A stretch of 64,000 bases of DNA, taken from positions 248,001-312,000 of the forward strand of contig CAVWNW010000003.1 of assembly GCA_963756425.1 (NCBI GenBank), given 5' to 3'. The notes under the pieces are model-generated. The model was given only the letters and a program-made list of their open reading frames with translations. It ran no database searches and was not told the DNA's origin. This document shows positions 47,602 through 55,079 of the stretch, piece by piece (the first letter of the stretch is position 1; each line of letters opens with the position of its first letter). The translations under genes and the position numbers were made by a program. Origin of the DNA: DASQUK01 sp963756425 (lineage in GTDB: Bacteria > Actinomycetota > Acidimicrobiia > Acidimicrobiales > VFJN01).

Positions 47602-48360
47602 TCAGTGCTCGGGGTGCAGGGAGCTGTCGATGTACACGGCAGCGAGGATGGTGAAGATGTACGCCTGCAGGAACGCCACCAGCAGCTCGAACCCCATCAG
47701 GAAGATCAGCAGAGCCAGCGGCAGCGCCGCGCCGATGATGGTCGTGGTGAACAGCGCCTGGGTGATGACGGCGAAGGTCACCAGCAGCAGGTGGCCGGCG
47801 AGGAGGTTGGCGAAGAGCCGGACCGCCAGCGCGAAGGGCCTCGTGATGAGGATCCCCAGCAGCTCGATGAAGGCCACCAGCGGCAGAATCAACTTGGGGA
47901 CGCCCGGTGGGATGGCGGCATTCTTGAAGTAGCCGAAGAACCCCTGATGCCTGATGCCGGTGATGATGTAGACGAACCACACGACGATCGCCATGAACAT
48001 CGGCAGGGCCATGCGGGCGGTCACCGGCATCTGCACCAGCGGGATGAGCTCCCAGATGTTGCAGACGAAGATGAACGTGAACAGTGTGAGCAGGAAGGGC
48101 ATGTACCCACGGCCGTCGGGCCCGGTCGTTTGCAGGACGATCTGCTCGTCAACGAACTCGACCGCGCTCTCGGCCACGTTCTGGACTCCGGTGGGCACCA
48201 GCTTGGGTTGACGCGTGCCGGCGTAGAACAGCCCGAACACGATCGCCACGGAGAGCCACATCAGCAGCACGACCTTGTTGACGCCGAAGACGTCGCCACC
48301 GAAGAGCGTGGGCCACTCGACGAGGTGGCTGATCGGCGGGAACTCCAACCCGAGGATCAC
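47602..48360 (-). CDS. atpB: F1Fo ATP synthase subunit a
   Basis: A 252-residue membrane subunit that forms the proton channel. The essential Arg is in ALAVRLFANLLAGHLLL, and the last helices (ELLVAFLQAYIFTILAAVYI) are typical. GTG 48360 overlaps the atpI stop by 4 nt (GTGA), indicating translational coupling. Confidence 0.95.
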   Translation of the reverse strand: MILGLEFPPISHLVEWPTLFGGDVFGVNKVVLLMWLSVAIVFGLFYAGTRQPKLVPTGVQNVAESAVEFVDEQIVLQTTGPDGRGYMPFLLTLFTFIFVCNIWELIPLVQMPVTARMALPMFMAIVVWFVYIITGIRHQGFFGYFKNAAIPPGVPKLILPLVAFIELLGILITRPFALAVRLFANLLAGHLLLVTFAVITQALFTTTIIGAALPLALLIFLMGFELLVAFLQAYIFTILAAVYIDSSLHPEH

Positions 48361-48812
48361 TGGTGCACTGCCTCCTTGGGCTTGAGGGCAGGAAAGGCGA
48401 GGGACGCGGACACGTAGCGCAGCTCCCAGAACAGCAGTCCGAGGTGGGTGACAAGCACGGTGACGCCGAGGGCGACCAGGTCGATCCAGGGCTGGTCCTT
48501 GACCAACAGCAGCACCGCGGTGACCAGGCCCATCCGCACGGCGAAGCCGCCGAGGGCGACAACCATGAGCAGGTTCAGCGACCGCCGCGCGGCCCAGGAG
48601 AGGGCCACGGCGGCCAGCACGAGGTTGACCAGCACGAGCGCGATCGCCACACCAGCCGACGACGCCCCGGCGGTTCCCCAGATGGCGGTGGCCGCGATCA
48701 CGACGAGGGGTACGAACCAGACGCCTCGCTTGAGCATGTCGAACGCCAGCTCCCGCTCGACGGCGGGTGCCTCCGGCACCGGCGCCCGCAGGTCGGCCGC
48801 CGTGACCCTCAC
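48357..48812 (-). CDS. atpI: ATP synthase subunit I (AtpI-like) membrane protein
   Basis: A 151-residue protein with four membrane spans (GVWFVPLVVIAATAIWG; GVAIALVLVNLVLAAVALSW; LLMVVALGGFAVRMGLVTAVL; LVALGVTVLVTHLGLLFWEL). AtpI helps assembly of the c-ring. GTG 48812 has GGAGG upstream and overlaps the true atpZ stop as GTGA. In the raw frame it appears fused to atpZ; a one-base error in atpZ explains that. It ends overlapping atpB. Confidence 0.85.
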   Translation of the reverse strand: MRVTAADLRAPVPEAPAVERELAFDMLKRGVWFVPLVVIAATAIWGTAGASSAGVAIALVLVNLVLAAVALSWAARRSLNLLMVVALGGFAVRMGLVTAVLLLVKDQPWIDLVALGVTVLVTHLGLLFWELRYVSASLAFPALKPKEAVHQ

Positions 48813-49091
48813 TCCCCCGCCTCCTCCGGCCCGGTGCCCGGGCGCAACCCCGCGACCTTCGCTTGCTGTTCGCGCATGCGCAGCGTCGTAGAGGGTGAAG
48901 TGCTTCCAGACCTCGTAGCAGACCGTGAACAGGAAGAGGACCAGGAGGAACAGTGGCGACGTCCCCAGCCAGACGTCGAGGCGCCAGCCGATCAGGGCGA
49001 GCAGCACCGGGGTCACTGCCAGCTCACACGCCGTCGACAACGCGTCCCCGGCGCCTCGGTTGATCTCACGCCTGGCGGACAGATCGGCCAC
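48809..49091 (-). CDS. atpZ: AtpZ/AtpI-family small membrane protein, first gene of the atp operon (apparent +1 frameshift)
   Basis: Two membrane spans (ACELAVTPVLLALIGWRLDVW and PLFLLVLFLFTVCYEVW), then HFTLYDAA. The family C-terminus continues in another frame as MREQQAKVAGLRPGTGPEEAGE and ends at TGA 48809-48811, sharing GTGA with the atpI start. The span is 3n+1, so one extra base near 48876-48882 is implied; corrected length 93. GTG 49091 is preceded by GAGGGAGCGAGG. Magnesium/calcium transport and Fo assembly roles have been proposed for AtpZ (family knowledge). Confidence 0.78.
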
Positions 49092-49155
49092 CCCTCGCTC
49101 CCTCGCTTCGCTGGCCCCGCCGCACGTCACCCCGGGACCTTGTGAATTGATTCCC

Positions 49156-49186
49156 AATCTACCGGACACGGCCTATCCCCAGGCAA
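49156..49186 (-). promoter_or_regulatory. Candidate promoter of the ATP synthase operon
   Basis: On the minus strand TTGCCT (49181-49186), 19-bp spacer, TAGATT (49156-49161), about 65 bp before the atpZ start. The spacer is slightly long. A short GAATCAATTC inverted repeat lies just downstream of the box. Confidence 0.45.
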
Positions 49187-49264
49187 ATCACGGATCCGCA
49201 GGGGACGGCGCGGCAGGTTAGCAACCTCGCGAGTCAGGCTTGCTACCCGGCAAACTTGGCGGCC

Positions 49265-49864
49265 GTGCCCCGACTGCGCCCCTACCAGCCCGCCGACCAC
49301 GACGCCGTCTACGACATCTGCGTCCGCACCGGCGCCGCTGGCCAGGACGCCACCCCACTGCTGGGCGATCCTGCGCTTCTGGGGCACGTCTACGCCGGTC
49401 CCTACCTGGAGCTCACCCCCGACCTGGCCTTCGTGGTAGAGGACGACGACGGCGTGGCCGGCTACATACTCGGTGCCGCCGACACGGCCGAGTTCGAGGA
49501 TCGCCTCGAGCGGGACTGGTGGCCCGAGCTACGGCGGCGCTATCCGACGTACCAAACCGACGGCGACGCCGCCTTCGATGACCTGTTGATCGCCCTGATG
49601 CACTCTCCGGCACGGGCGCCGGCCAACGTGGTGGCGACCTACCCCTCCCACCTCCACATCGACCTGCTGCCGCGCCTGCAGGGGCAGGGCTGGGGCCGGC
49701 GGCTGATGGACACGTTGGTCGAGCGGCTCCGCGCCGCCGGGTCGCACGGCCTCCACCTCGGGGTCGCCGCCGCCAACACCAACGCCCAGGCCTTCTATCG
49801 CGCCCTCGGCTTCACGGAACTGGCCGACGACGGTGTGTCGGTGACGTTCGCGATGCGCCTCTAG
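49265..49864 (+). CDS. GNAT family N-acetyltransferase
   Basis: A 199-residue GNAT. The acetyl-CoA pyrophosphate loop is LQGQGWGRRLMD (Q-x-x-G-x-G/W-like), preceded by the strand SHLHIDLLPR and followed by LGVAAANTNAQAFYRALGF, the usual motif B. The substrate is unknown; a ~50-residue insertion (about 75-125) separates the N-terminal part from motif A, as in GNAT domains related to the C-terminal half of bacterial O-GlcNAcase-like proteins. GTG 49265 fits the family start RLRPYQPADHDAVYDIC; a TTG at 49256 is possible. It diverges from the atp operon. Confidence 0.85.
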   Translation: MPRLRPYQPADHDAVYDICVRTGAAGQDATPLLGDPALLGHVYAGPYLELTPDLAFVVEDDDGVAGYILGAADTAEFEDRLERDWWPELRRRYPTYQTDGDAAFDDLLIALMHSPARAPANVVATYPSHLHIDLLPRLQGQGWGRRLMDTLVERLRAAGSHGLHLGVAAANTNAQAFYRALGFTELADDGVSVTFAMRL

Positions 49865-49883
49865 CCGGGTGGCGGCGCGTCAC

Positions 49884-49889
49884 TAACCT
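49884..49889 (+). promoter_or_regulatory. -10 box of the acyl-CoA ligase gene
   Basis: TAACCT, 6 nt before GTG 49896; leaderless start predicted. Confidence 0.5.
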
Positions 49890-49895
49890 GCGGCC

Positions 49896-51443
49896 GTGCC
49901 CACCGACCTGCTTGCCGGCCACGCCCAGAACACGCCCGACCGTGTCGCCATCATCGACGGCGACGCGTCCATCACCTACGGCGATCTCAATGGCACCGTC
50001 AACCGCCTGGCCAACGGTCTGCTGGCGCTCGGCCTGCGGCAGGGCGACCGGGCCGTGTGGTGCGGTGCCAACAGCGTCCCCGTCATCACGTTCCTCCACG
50101 CGGCCCGCAAGATCGGACTGGTGGCGGTGCCCCTCGCCTACCGGTTCACCGCCGAGGAGATGCAGTACGTCATCGACAACAGCGATGCCGTGCTGGTGGT
50201 GGTGGACGCCGAGCAGGCCGACCGGGTGGCGGCGGTGCACGACCGGATCCCCAAGGTCCGCCACGTGGTCGTGTTCGGCGGGCCCGCGTTCGAGGGGGCC
50301 CAGGCCTGGGACGACGTGGTGGCGGGTGCCGACGGTGACGGGCTGGGCGGCGACGCCGAGCCCCCGGCGGGGGGCGACGCCACCGCCGGGGCGACGATGA
50401 TCTACACCTCGGGCACCACCGGCAAGCCCAAGGGGGCGCTGCGGACGTCGACCGATCCCGCCCTGGTCATGGCGCTGCTGCAGGAGCTGCGGCTGCGGCC
50501 CGGCGAGGAGGTCCACATCACCTCGGGGCCCCTCTACCACTCGGGGCCGCTGGCGTGGGCAGTCCTCACCCACACCCTGGGCGGCACCATCGTGGTGCTG
50601 CGGCACTTCGACGCCGAGCGTTGGGTCGACCTCGTGCGCGAGCACCGCGTGACCAACACGTTCTCGGCTCCCACGCAGCTCAAGCGCATCGTCTCGCTGC
50701 CGGACGAGGTCCTGGCGCGCGCCGACCTCACCTCCATGCGGTCGCTGGTCGCCAACGCCGCGCCGGTCCCCTACGCGTTGAAGCAGGAGGTCATCGCCAA
50801 GCTGGGCGACGGCTTCCTGTTCGAGGTGTACGGCTCGACCGAGCTCGGCGTCGACACGATCCTGCCGCCCGAGGACCAGCTGCGGAAGCCGGGCTCGTGC
50901 GGCCGGACCTACGGCACCGTTGAGGTCAGGATCGTGGGCCCCGGCGGCGAGGAGCTGCCCGCCGGGGAGCCGGGCGAGCTGTTCATCCGCAGCACCCTGG
51001 CCCTCGACGGCTACCACCGCACGACCGAGCCAATCAGCGACCGGGACGGCTGGAAGTCGGTGGGCGACATCGCCTACGTCGACGACGAGGGCTACGTCTA
51101 CATCTGCGACCGCAAGAACGACATGATCATCAGCGGCGGGATGAACATCTACCCGGCGGAGATCGAGGCGGTGCTGCACGCCCATCCCGACGTCATGGAC
51201 GCCGCCGTCTTCGGGGTGCCGTCCGACGAGTGGGGCGAGTCGGTCCACGCCGTCGTCCAGCCCAAGGACGGCCACACCATCGACCCCGACACCCTCGAGG
51301 CCCACGCCGTCGAGCACCTCGCCGGCTACAAGCGGCCCCGGTCCTGGGAGATCCGCGACGAGCTGCCGCGCACCGAATCGGGCAAGCTCCTCAAGCGAGT
51401 GCTGCGCGACGAGCACTGGCGGGGCCGCGCCACCCAAGTGTGA
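49896..51443 (+). CDS. AMP-dependent acyl-CoA synthetase/ligase (ANL superfamily)
   Basis: A 515-residue adenylate-forming enzyme. The AMP-binding P-loop IYTSGTTGKPKGALRT (about 169-184), FEVYGSTELG (A5-like), DGWKSVGDIAYVDDEGYVYICDR-type region (A7/A8 with the hinge Asp-Arg) and the A10 Lys in RTESGKLLKRVL are all intact. Presumably it activates a fatty or aryl acid to its CoA thioester; specificity is not readable. Start GTG with a TAACCT box 6 nt upstream. It is convergent with the wecA-like gene, with repeat elements between them. Confidence 0.9.
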   Translation: MPTDLLAGHAQNTPDRVAIIDGDASITYGDLNGTVNRLANGLLALGLRQGDRAVWCGANSVPVITFLHAARKIGLVAVPLAYRFTAEEMQYVIDNSDAVLVVVDAEQADRVAAVHDRIPKVRHVVVFGGPAFEGAQAWDDVVAGADGDGLGGDAEPPAGGDATAGATMIYTSGTTGKPKGALRTSTDPALVMALLQELRLRPGEEVHITSGPLYHSGPLAWAVLTHTLGGTIVVLRHFDAERWVDLVREHRVTNTFSAPTQLKRIVSLPDEVLARADLTSMRSLVANAAPVPYALKQEVIAKLGDGFLFEVYGSTELGVDTILPPEDQLRKPGSCGRTYGTVEVRIVGPGGEELPAGEPGELFIRSTLALDGYHRTTEPISDRDGWKSVGDIAYVDDEGYVYICDRKNDMIISGGMNIYPAEIEAVLHAHPDVMDAAVFGVPSDEWGESVHAVVQPKDGHTIDPDTLEAHAVEHLAGYKRPRSWEIRDELPRTESGKLLKRVLRDEHWRGRATQV

Positions 51444-51447
51444 ACCC

Positions 51448-51462
51448 GAGGCCGCGGGTTCC
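51448..51462 (+). repeat. Dispersed 15-bp element, degenerate copy
   Basis: GAGGCCGCGGGTTCC, 4 bp after the acyl-CoA ligase stop; same consensus as at 661-725. Confidence 0.5.
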
Positions 51463-51476
51463 GGGGAACCGGGCCC

Positions 51477-51512
51477 GAGGTCCCGGGTCCCGGATCCGGA
51501 ACCTATGACCTC
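51477..51512 (+). repeat. Inverted pair of the dispersed element between convergent genes
   Basis: GAGGTCCCGGGTCCC, loop GGATCC, GGAACCTATGACCTC. It mirrors the 690-725 hairpin in layout and loop size. The reverse copy contains the stop codon of the wecA-like gene (TAG, 51503-51505). Possible bidirectional terminator. Confidence 0.6.
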
Positions 51513-52707
51513 ATCCCGTGGCCGCCGGAACCTATGACCTCGGAACCCACCGCCTCGCTGGACGCGTGATCGGGGTGAGTGCCGGCCTCAACGGCCGCGT
51601 CCTCGGCCTCGCCGTTGCGCTTGGCCACGATCCCGGGACCGAAGATGGTGTAGAGGAACAGCGCCAGGGCCACCACGCCGAGCGGCACGAACGACTCCCC
51701 CTTGCCCGTGTAGACGGGGATGAGCACGAGCGCCGACAGGAGCCCGGTCCAGGCCCACAGCACCAGCACCGTCCGCCGGTGCCCGTGTCCGAGGCGCAGC
51801 AGCCGGTGATGGAGGTGCCCCTTGTCGGCGATGGTCAGCCCCGCCCGGCCCTTGGCCCGGCGCAGCAACGCCCAGGCCGTGTCGAGTATCGGCACGCCCA
51901 GGATGACCAACGGCAGGAACAGCGGGGCGAAGAAGAAGAAGGTCTGCCCCCGCACCTCGGCGTCGGTGTTGCCGCCGATGGCGATGGTGGCGGCGGCCAT
52001 GAGCACCCCCAGGCTGAGCGCGCCGGCGTCGCCCATGAACAGCTTGGCCGGGTGGAAGTTCCACGGGAGGTAGCCCAGGCAGGCGCCCAGCACGCAGGCG
52101 GCGATCAGGGCGCCCAGGTTGTCGTCGCGGATGATGGCGTCGTTGTTGTCGAGGTACTCGGCGAACATCAGGATCGCCCCGGCCCCGATCGCGACCACCC
52201 CGCCGCCAGCCCGTCGAGCCCGTCGATGAGGTTGACGGCCATGGCCAGGCCCACCACCCACAGCACCGTGATGAGCGTGGCCAGGTCGGGGGGCAGCGCC
52301 ACGAGCCCGACGAAGGGGATGCGGAAGAACACGATCGTGAGGCCGGCGATGGCGAGGACGCTTCCCGCCAGCACCGTCCCCGCCGTCTTGGCCGGTGCCG
52401 ACACCTCGCGCAGGTCATCGAGCTGGCCGACGACGTAGATCGTCACTACCGCCAGCACGACGCCGAGGGGCGGGGCAATAGTGCGGAACGTGGCCGCGAA
52501 CTGGCCGCTCATCCAGGCGACGGCGAAGCCCACCAGCGCACCCGCCACGATCCCGGCGCCCCCCAGGATCGCGGTGGGGCGGGTGTGCATGCGGCGGGCG
52601 TCGGGATAGGCGACCGCACCGATGCGGAACGACAGGTTCCGCAGCAGCGGCATCGACGCGCAGCTGACGACGAAGGCCGCCCCGATCACGAGGAGGTAGC
52701 CGATCAC
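51503..52707 (-). CDS. wecA: MraY/WecA-type undecaprenyl-phosphate sugar-1-phosphate transferase (apparent -1 frameshift)
   Basis: A polytopic membrane enzyme that transfers GlcNAc-1-phosphate (or a similar sugar) to undecaprenyl phosphate, starting cell-wall glycan synthesis. Motifs: GQLDDLREVSAPAKTAG (D-D-x-x), NLIDGLDGLAAG, then in the other frame VVAIGAGAILMFAEYL, FMGDAGALSLG and the loop HLHHRLLRLGHGHR, plus about 11 membrane spans. The frame breaks at a four-C run (52198-52201); one missing base restores a 401-residue protein (span 3n+2). GTG 52707 is 19 bp after the glyA stop. The terminal residues come from the repeat element. Exact sugar uncertain. Confidence 0.83.
51527..51541 (+). 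repeat. Dispersed 15-bp element inside the 3' end of the wecA-like gene
   Basis: GGAACCTATGACCTC, identical to 51498-51512 and 29 bp away from it. It lies within the coding frame of the wecA-like gene, so the element supplies its last codons. Confidence 0.6.
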
Positions 52708-52726
52708 CGCAGCCCTCGCCGCGAGG

Positions 52727-53977
52727 TCAACCGGGGTAGGGGGCGAACTTGGAGCAGAGCGCGAGGACCTCGTCGCGGATCGCGGCGACGGCGCCCTCGT
52801 CCTCGCGGTGCGTGAGCACCTGGTGGATGAGCGACGCAACCTGGGCCATCTCGGGCGCCCGCATGCCCTGGGTGGTGACCGCCGGGGTGCCGATGCGCAG
52901 GCCGCTGGCGATGTAGGGCGGCCGGGGATCGTCGGGCACGGTGTTCTCGTTGAGGCTGACCCCAGCGCGGTCGAGGGCCAAGCGGGCCTTCTTGCCCGAC
53001 AGGTCCGGATCGAAGCTCCGCAGGTCGACGAGCATGAGGTGGTTGTCGGTGCCGCCCGACACCAGGCGGAGCCCGGCGCCTGCCAGGCCCTCGGCCAGGG
53101 CCGCGGAGTTGCTGACGACGTCGTGGGCGTACTCGGTGAACGCCGGCTGGGCGGCCTCGTGGAACGCCACCGCCTTGGCGGCGATCACGTGATCGAGCGG
53201 TCCGCCCTGGAGACCGGGGAAGACCGCCTTGTCGATCTTCTCGGCCAGCTCGGCACGGGTCAGGATCGCGCCCGCCCGTGGCCCGCGCAGCGTCTTGTGC
53301 GTGGTGAAGGTGACCACGTCGGCGTGCTGGGTCGGGTTGGGGTGGACGCCGCCGGCGATGAGCCCGGCGACGTGGGCGGCGTCGAACATGAACAGCGCGC
53401 CGGCCTCGTCCGCGATCGCGCGGAACGGTTCGGGGTCGATGATCCGGGGGTAGGCGGTCGCCCCCGTGACGATCAGCTTGGGGTGGTGCTCGAGCGCGAG
53501 GTCGCGCACCTGGTCGAGATCGATGCGCTCGTCGCTCGGCGTCACGCCGTACGACACGAAGTGGTACAGCCGGCCGCTGGCGTTCACCGGAGAGCCGTGG
53601 GTGAGGTGGCCTCCCTGATCGAGCCGGAGGCCGAGGACCGTGTCACCCGGCTCGAGCAGCCCCATGTACACGGCCATGTTGGCGTTGGCCCCCGAATGGG
53701 GCTGCACGTTGGCGTGCTCGGCCCCGAACAGCGCCTTGGCGCGCTCGCGCGCGAGATCCTCGACCTGGTCGATGACCTCGTTGCCGCCGTAGTAGCGCTT
53801 GCTGGGGTAGCCCTCGCTGTACTTGTTGGTGAGCACCGAGCCCGTGGCGCGCAGCACCGCGGGAGACGCGAAGTTCTCGCTGGCAATGAGCTGGAGCGTG
53901 GTGTTCTGGCGTTCGACCTCGCGCTCGATGAGACCGAACAACTCGTCGTCGGGGACTGGTGGCCAACCCATGTTCAT
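52727..53977 (-). CDS. glyA: Serine hydroxymethyltransferase
   Basis: A 416-residue PLP enzyme that converts serine plus tetrahydrofolate to glycine and methylene-THF. The PLP Lys lies in TFTTHKTLRGPRAG (about residue 226); ASENFASPAVL, TNKYSEGYPSKRYYGG and NVQPHSGANAN are canonical. ATG 53977 overlaps the rpiB stop as ATGA, so the pair is translationally coupled; a second ATG at 53971 is possible. The gene sits in the conserved rpiB-glyA order. Confidence 0.96.
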   Translation of the reverse strand: MNMGWPPVPDDELFGLIEREVERQNTTLQLIASENFASPAVLRATGSVLTNKYSEGYPSKRYYGGNEVIDQVEDLARERAKALFGAEHANVQPHSGANANMAVYMGLLEPGDTVLGLRLDQGGHLTHGSPVNASGRLYHFVSYGVTPSDERIDLDQVRDLALEHHPKLIVTGATAYPRIIDPEPFRAIADEAGALFMFDAAHVAGLIAGGVHPNPTQHADVVTFTTHKTLRGPRAGAILTRAELAEKIDKAVFPGLQGGPLDHVIAAKAVAFHEAAQPAFTEYAHDVVSNSAALAEGLAGAGLRLVSGGTDNHLMLVDLRSFDPDLSGKKARLALDRAGVSLNENTVPDDPRPPYIASGLRIGTPAVTTQGMRAPEMAQVASLIHQVLTHREDEGAVAAIRDEVLALCSKFAPYPG

Positions 53978-54414
53978 GCCTCTTCGATCTCGGCGATCTG
54001 TGCAATGCGGCGCTCGTGGCGGCCGCCCTCGAACGGCGTCGTCAGCCAGAGCGTCATGATCTCGTCGGCGAGCTGAGGGGCGACGATCCGAGCCCCGATC
54101 GACAGGACGTTGGCGTCGTTGTGCTCGCGTGACATCCGTGCCGTGTAGAGATCGTTGCACAGGGCTGCGCGGACGCCGCGGATCTTGTTGGCGGTCATCT
54201 GCTCGCCCTGGCCCGATCCACCCAGCACGATCCCCCGGTCGGCCTCGCCCTTCGTGACGGCGCGACCAACTGCGGCGCAGATGGGCGGGTAGTCGACCGG
54301 CTCCTCGCTGTCTATGCCGAGGTCGTCGACCTCGTGCCCGAGGGAGATCAGCGTCTCGCTCAGGTGCGCCTTGAGGGCGAACCCGGCGTGGTCGGAACCG
54401 ATCGCGACTCGCAT
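53974..54414 (-). CDS. rpiB: Ribose-5-phosphate isomerase B
   Basis: A 146-residue LacAB/RpiB enzyme interconverting ribose-5-P and ribulose-5-P. IGSDHAGFALK and VDYPPICAAVGRAV are conserved. The active-site segment reads GGSGQGEQMTANK: the catalytic base is the Glu of the actinobacterial (mycobacterial) type, where E. coli uses Cys. SREHNDANVLSIGAR supplies the His/Asn ring-opening residues. The ATG shares its A with the TAA of the phosphatase gene (TAATG) and the stop overlaps glyA. Confidence 0.96.
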   Translation of the reverse strand: MRVAIGSDHAGFALKAHLSETLISLGHEVDDLGIDSEEPVDYPPICAAVGRAVTKGEADRGIVLGGSGQGEQMTANKIRGVRAALCNDLYTARMSREHNDANVLSIGARIVAPQLADEIMTLWLTTPFEGGRHERRIAQIAEIEEA

Positions 54415-55079
54415 TAGTGCCCGCCCGTTGCGTATCGGGTCTCGCCGGCCACGGGGCGTGAGGGCGAAGAGCCGGCGTAGGACGCGGACCGGGCGGTGCC
54501 GCCGATCATCAGGGCCACCAACCGCCGGAACAGGCCATCGAGCTCACGGGCCGTCGCCTCGTAGTGGGCACGGGACCGACCCACGGGATCGGGGATGTCA
54601 TCGTCGTCCTCGCCCATCAGATCGGCGCTGTGCCGGCCGGCGGCGACGCGGTCCAGCCACGCGACGACGGTCTCGTCCGGCCGACGGGGACCCGTCCAAC
54701 CGCCCCGCCGCACCAACTCCTTGAGCGTGAAGGTGTGCTCGACGTCGGCCCCGTAGCCGACCACCGCCTCGCGCACGTGCTCCCGCGCCATGCCGATGAT
54801 CAGCGGTGTCGAGCGGACGACCTCCGGATCGAGCGTCCGGCTGACGTGGCGGCTGATGTCGATGCCACGGTCGGCCATGACCGCGATGGCGGGGCGCGTC
54901 GCGGGCGCTCCGCCCGGCAGCAGCCCGGCGGAGCCGATCTCGGCGTGGGCACCGTGGTCGGTGAGCAGCCTGCGCAACATGCCCTCGGCCATGGCCGAAC
55001 GGCACTGGTTGGCAGTGCAGATGAGGAGAATGTCGATGGGGGGAGTGTAGACAGGGCCGATGGCACCCGATCCCCGCAC
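54414..55079 (-). CDS. Low-molecular-weight phosphotyrosine (or arginine) phosphatase family protein
   Basis: The phosphatase loop is C-x5-R-S (CTANQCRSAMAEG) near the N-terminus and the general-acid loop is DIPDPVGRS. Family members dephosphorylate Tyr or, as YwlE in Bacillus, Arg; YwlE occupies the same place between tsaC and rpiB. The normal N-terminus would be at IDILLIC, but no ATG, GTG or TTG exists there: the codon is ATC (55035-55037). GTG 55079 is used here as the nearest start and adds 14 residues, yet a TACACT box lies between it and the conserved start. The C-terminus has an extra ~35-residue Ser/Gly tail. TAA overlaps the rpiB start. Confidence 0.82.
   Translation of the reverse strand: MRGSGAIGPVYTPPIDILLICTANQCRSAMAEGMLRRLLTDHGAHAEIGSAGLLPGGAPATRPAIAVMADRGIDISRHVSRTLDPEVVRSTPLIIGMAREHVREAVVGYGADVEHTFTLKELVRRGGWTGPRRPDETVVAWLDRVAAGRHSADLMGEDDDDIPDPVGRSRAHYEATARELDGLFRRLVALMIGGTARSASYAGSSPSRPVAGETRYATGGH
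55044..55053. promoter_or_regulatory. Overlapping divergent -10 boxes
   Basis: AGTGTA (55044-55049; TACACT on the minus strand, for the phosphatase gene) overlaps TAGACA (55048-55053, plus strand, for the thiolase-like gene, 6 nt before ATG 55060). The two promoters would compete for the same DNA. Confidence 0.4.
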
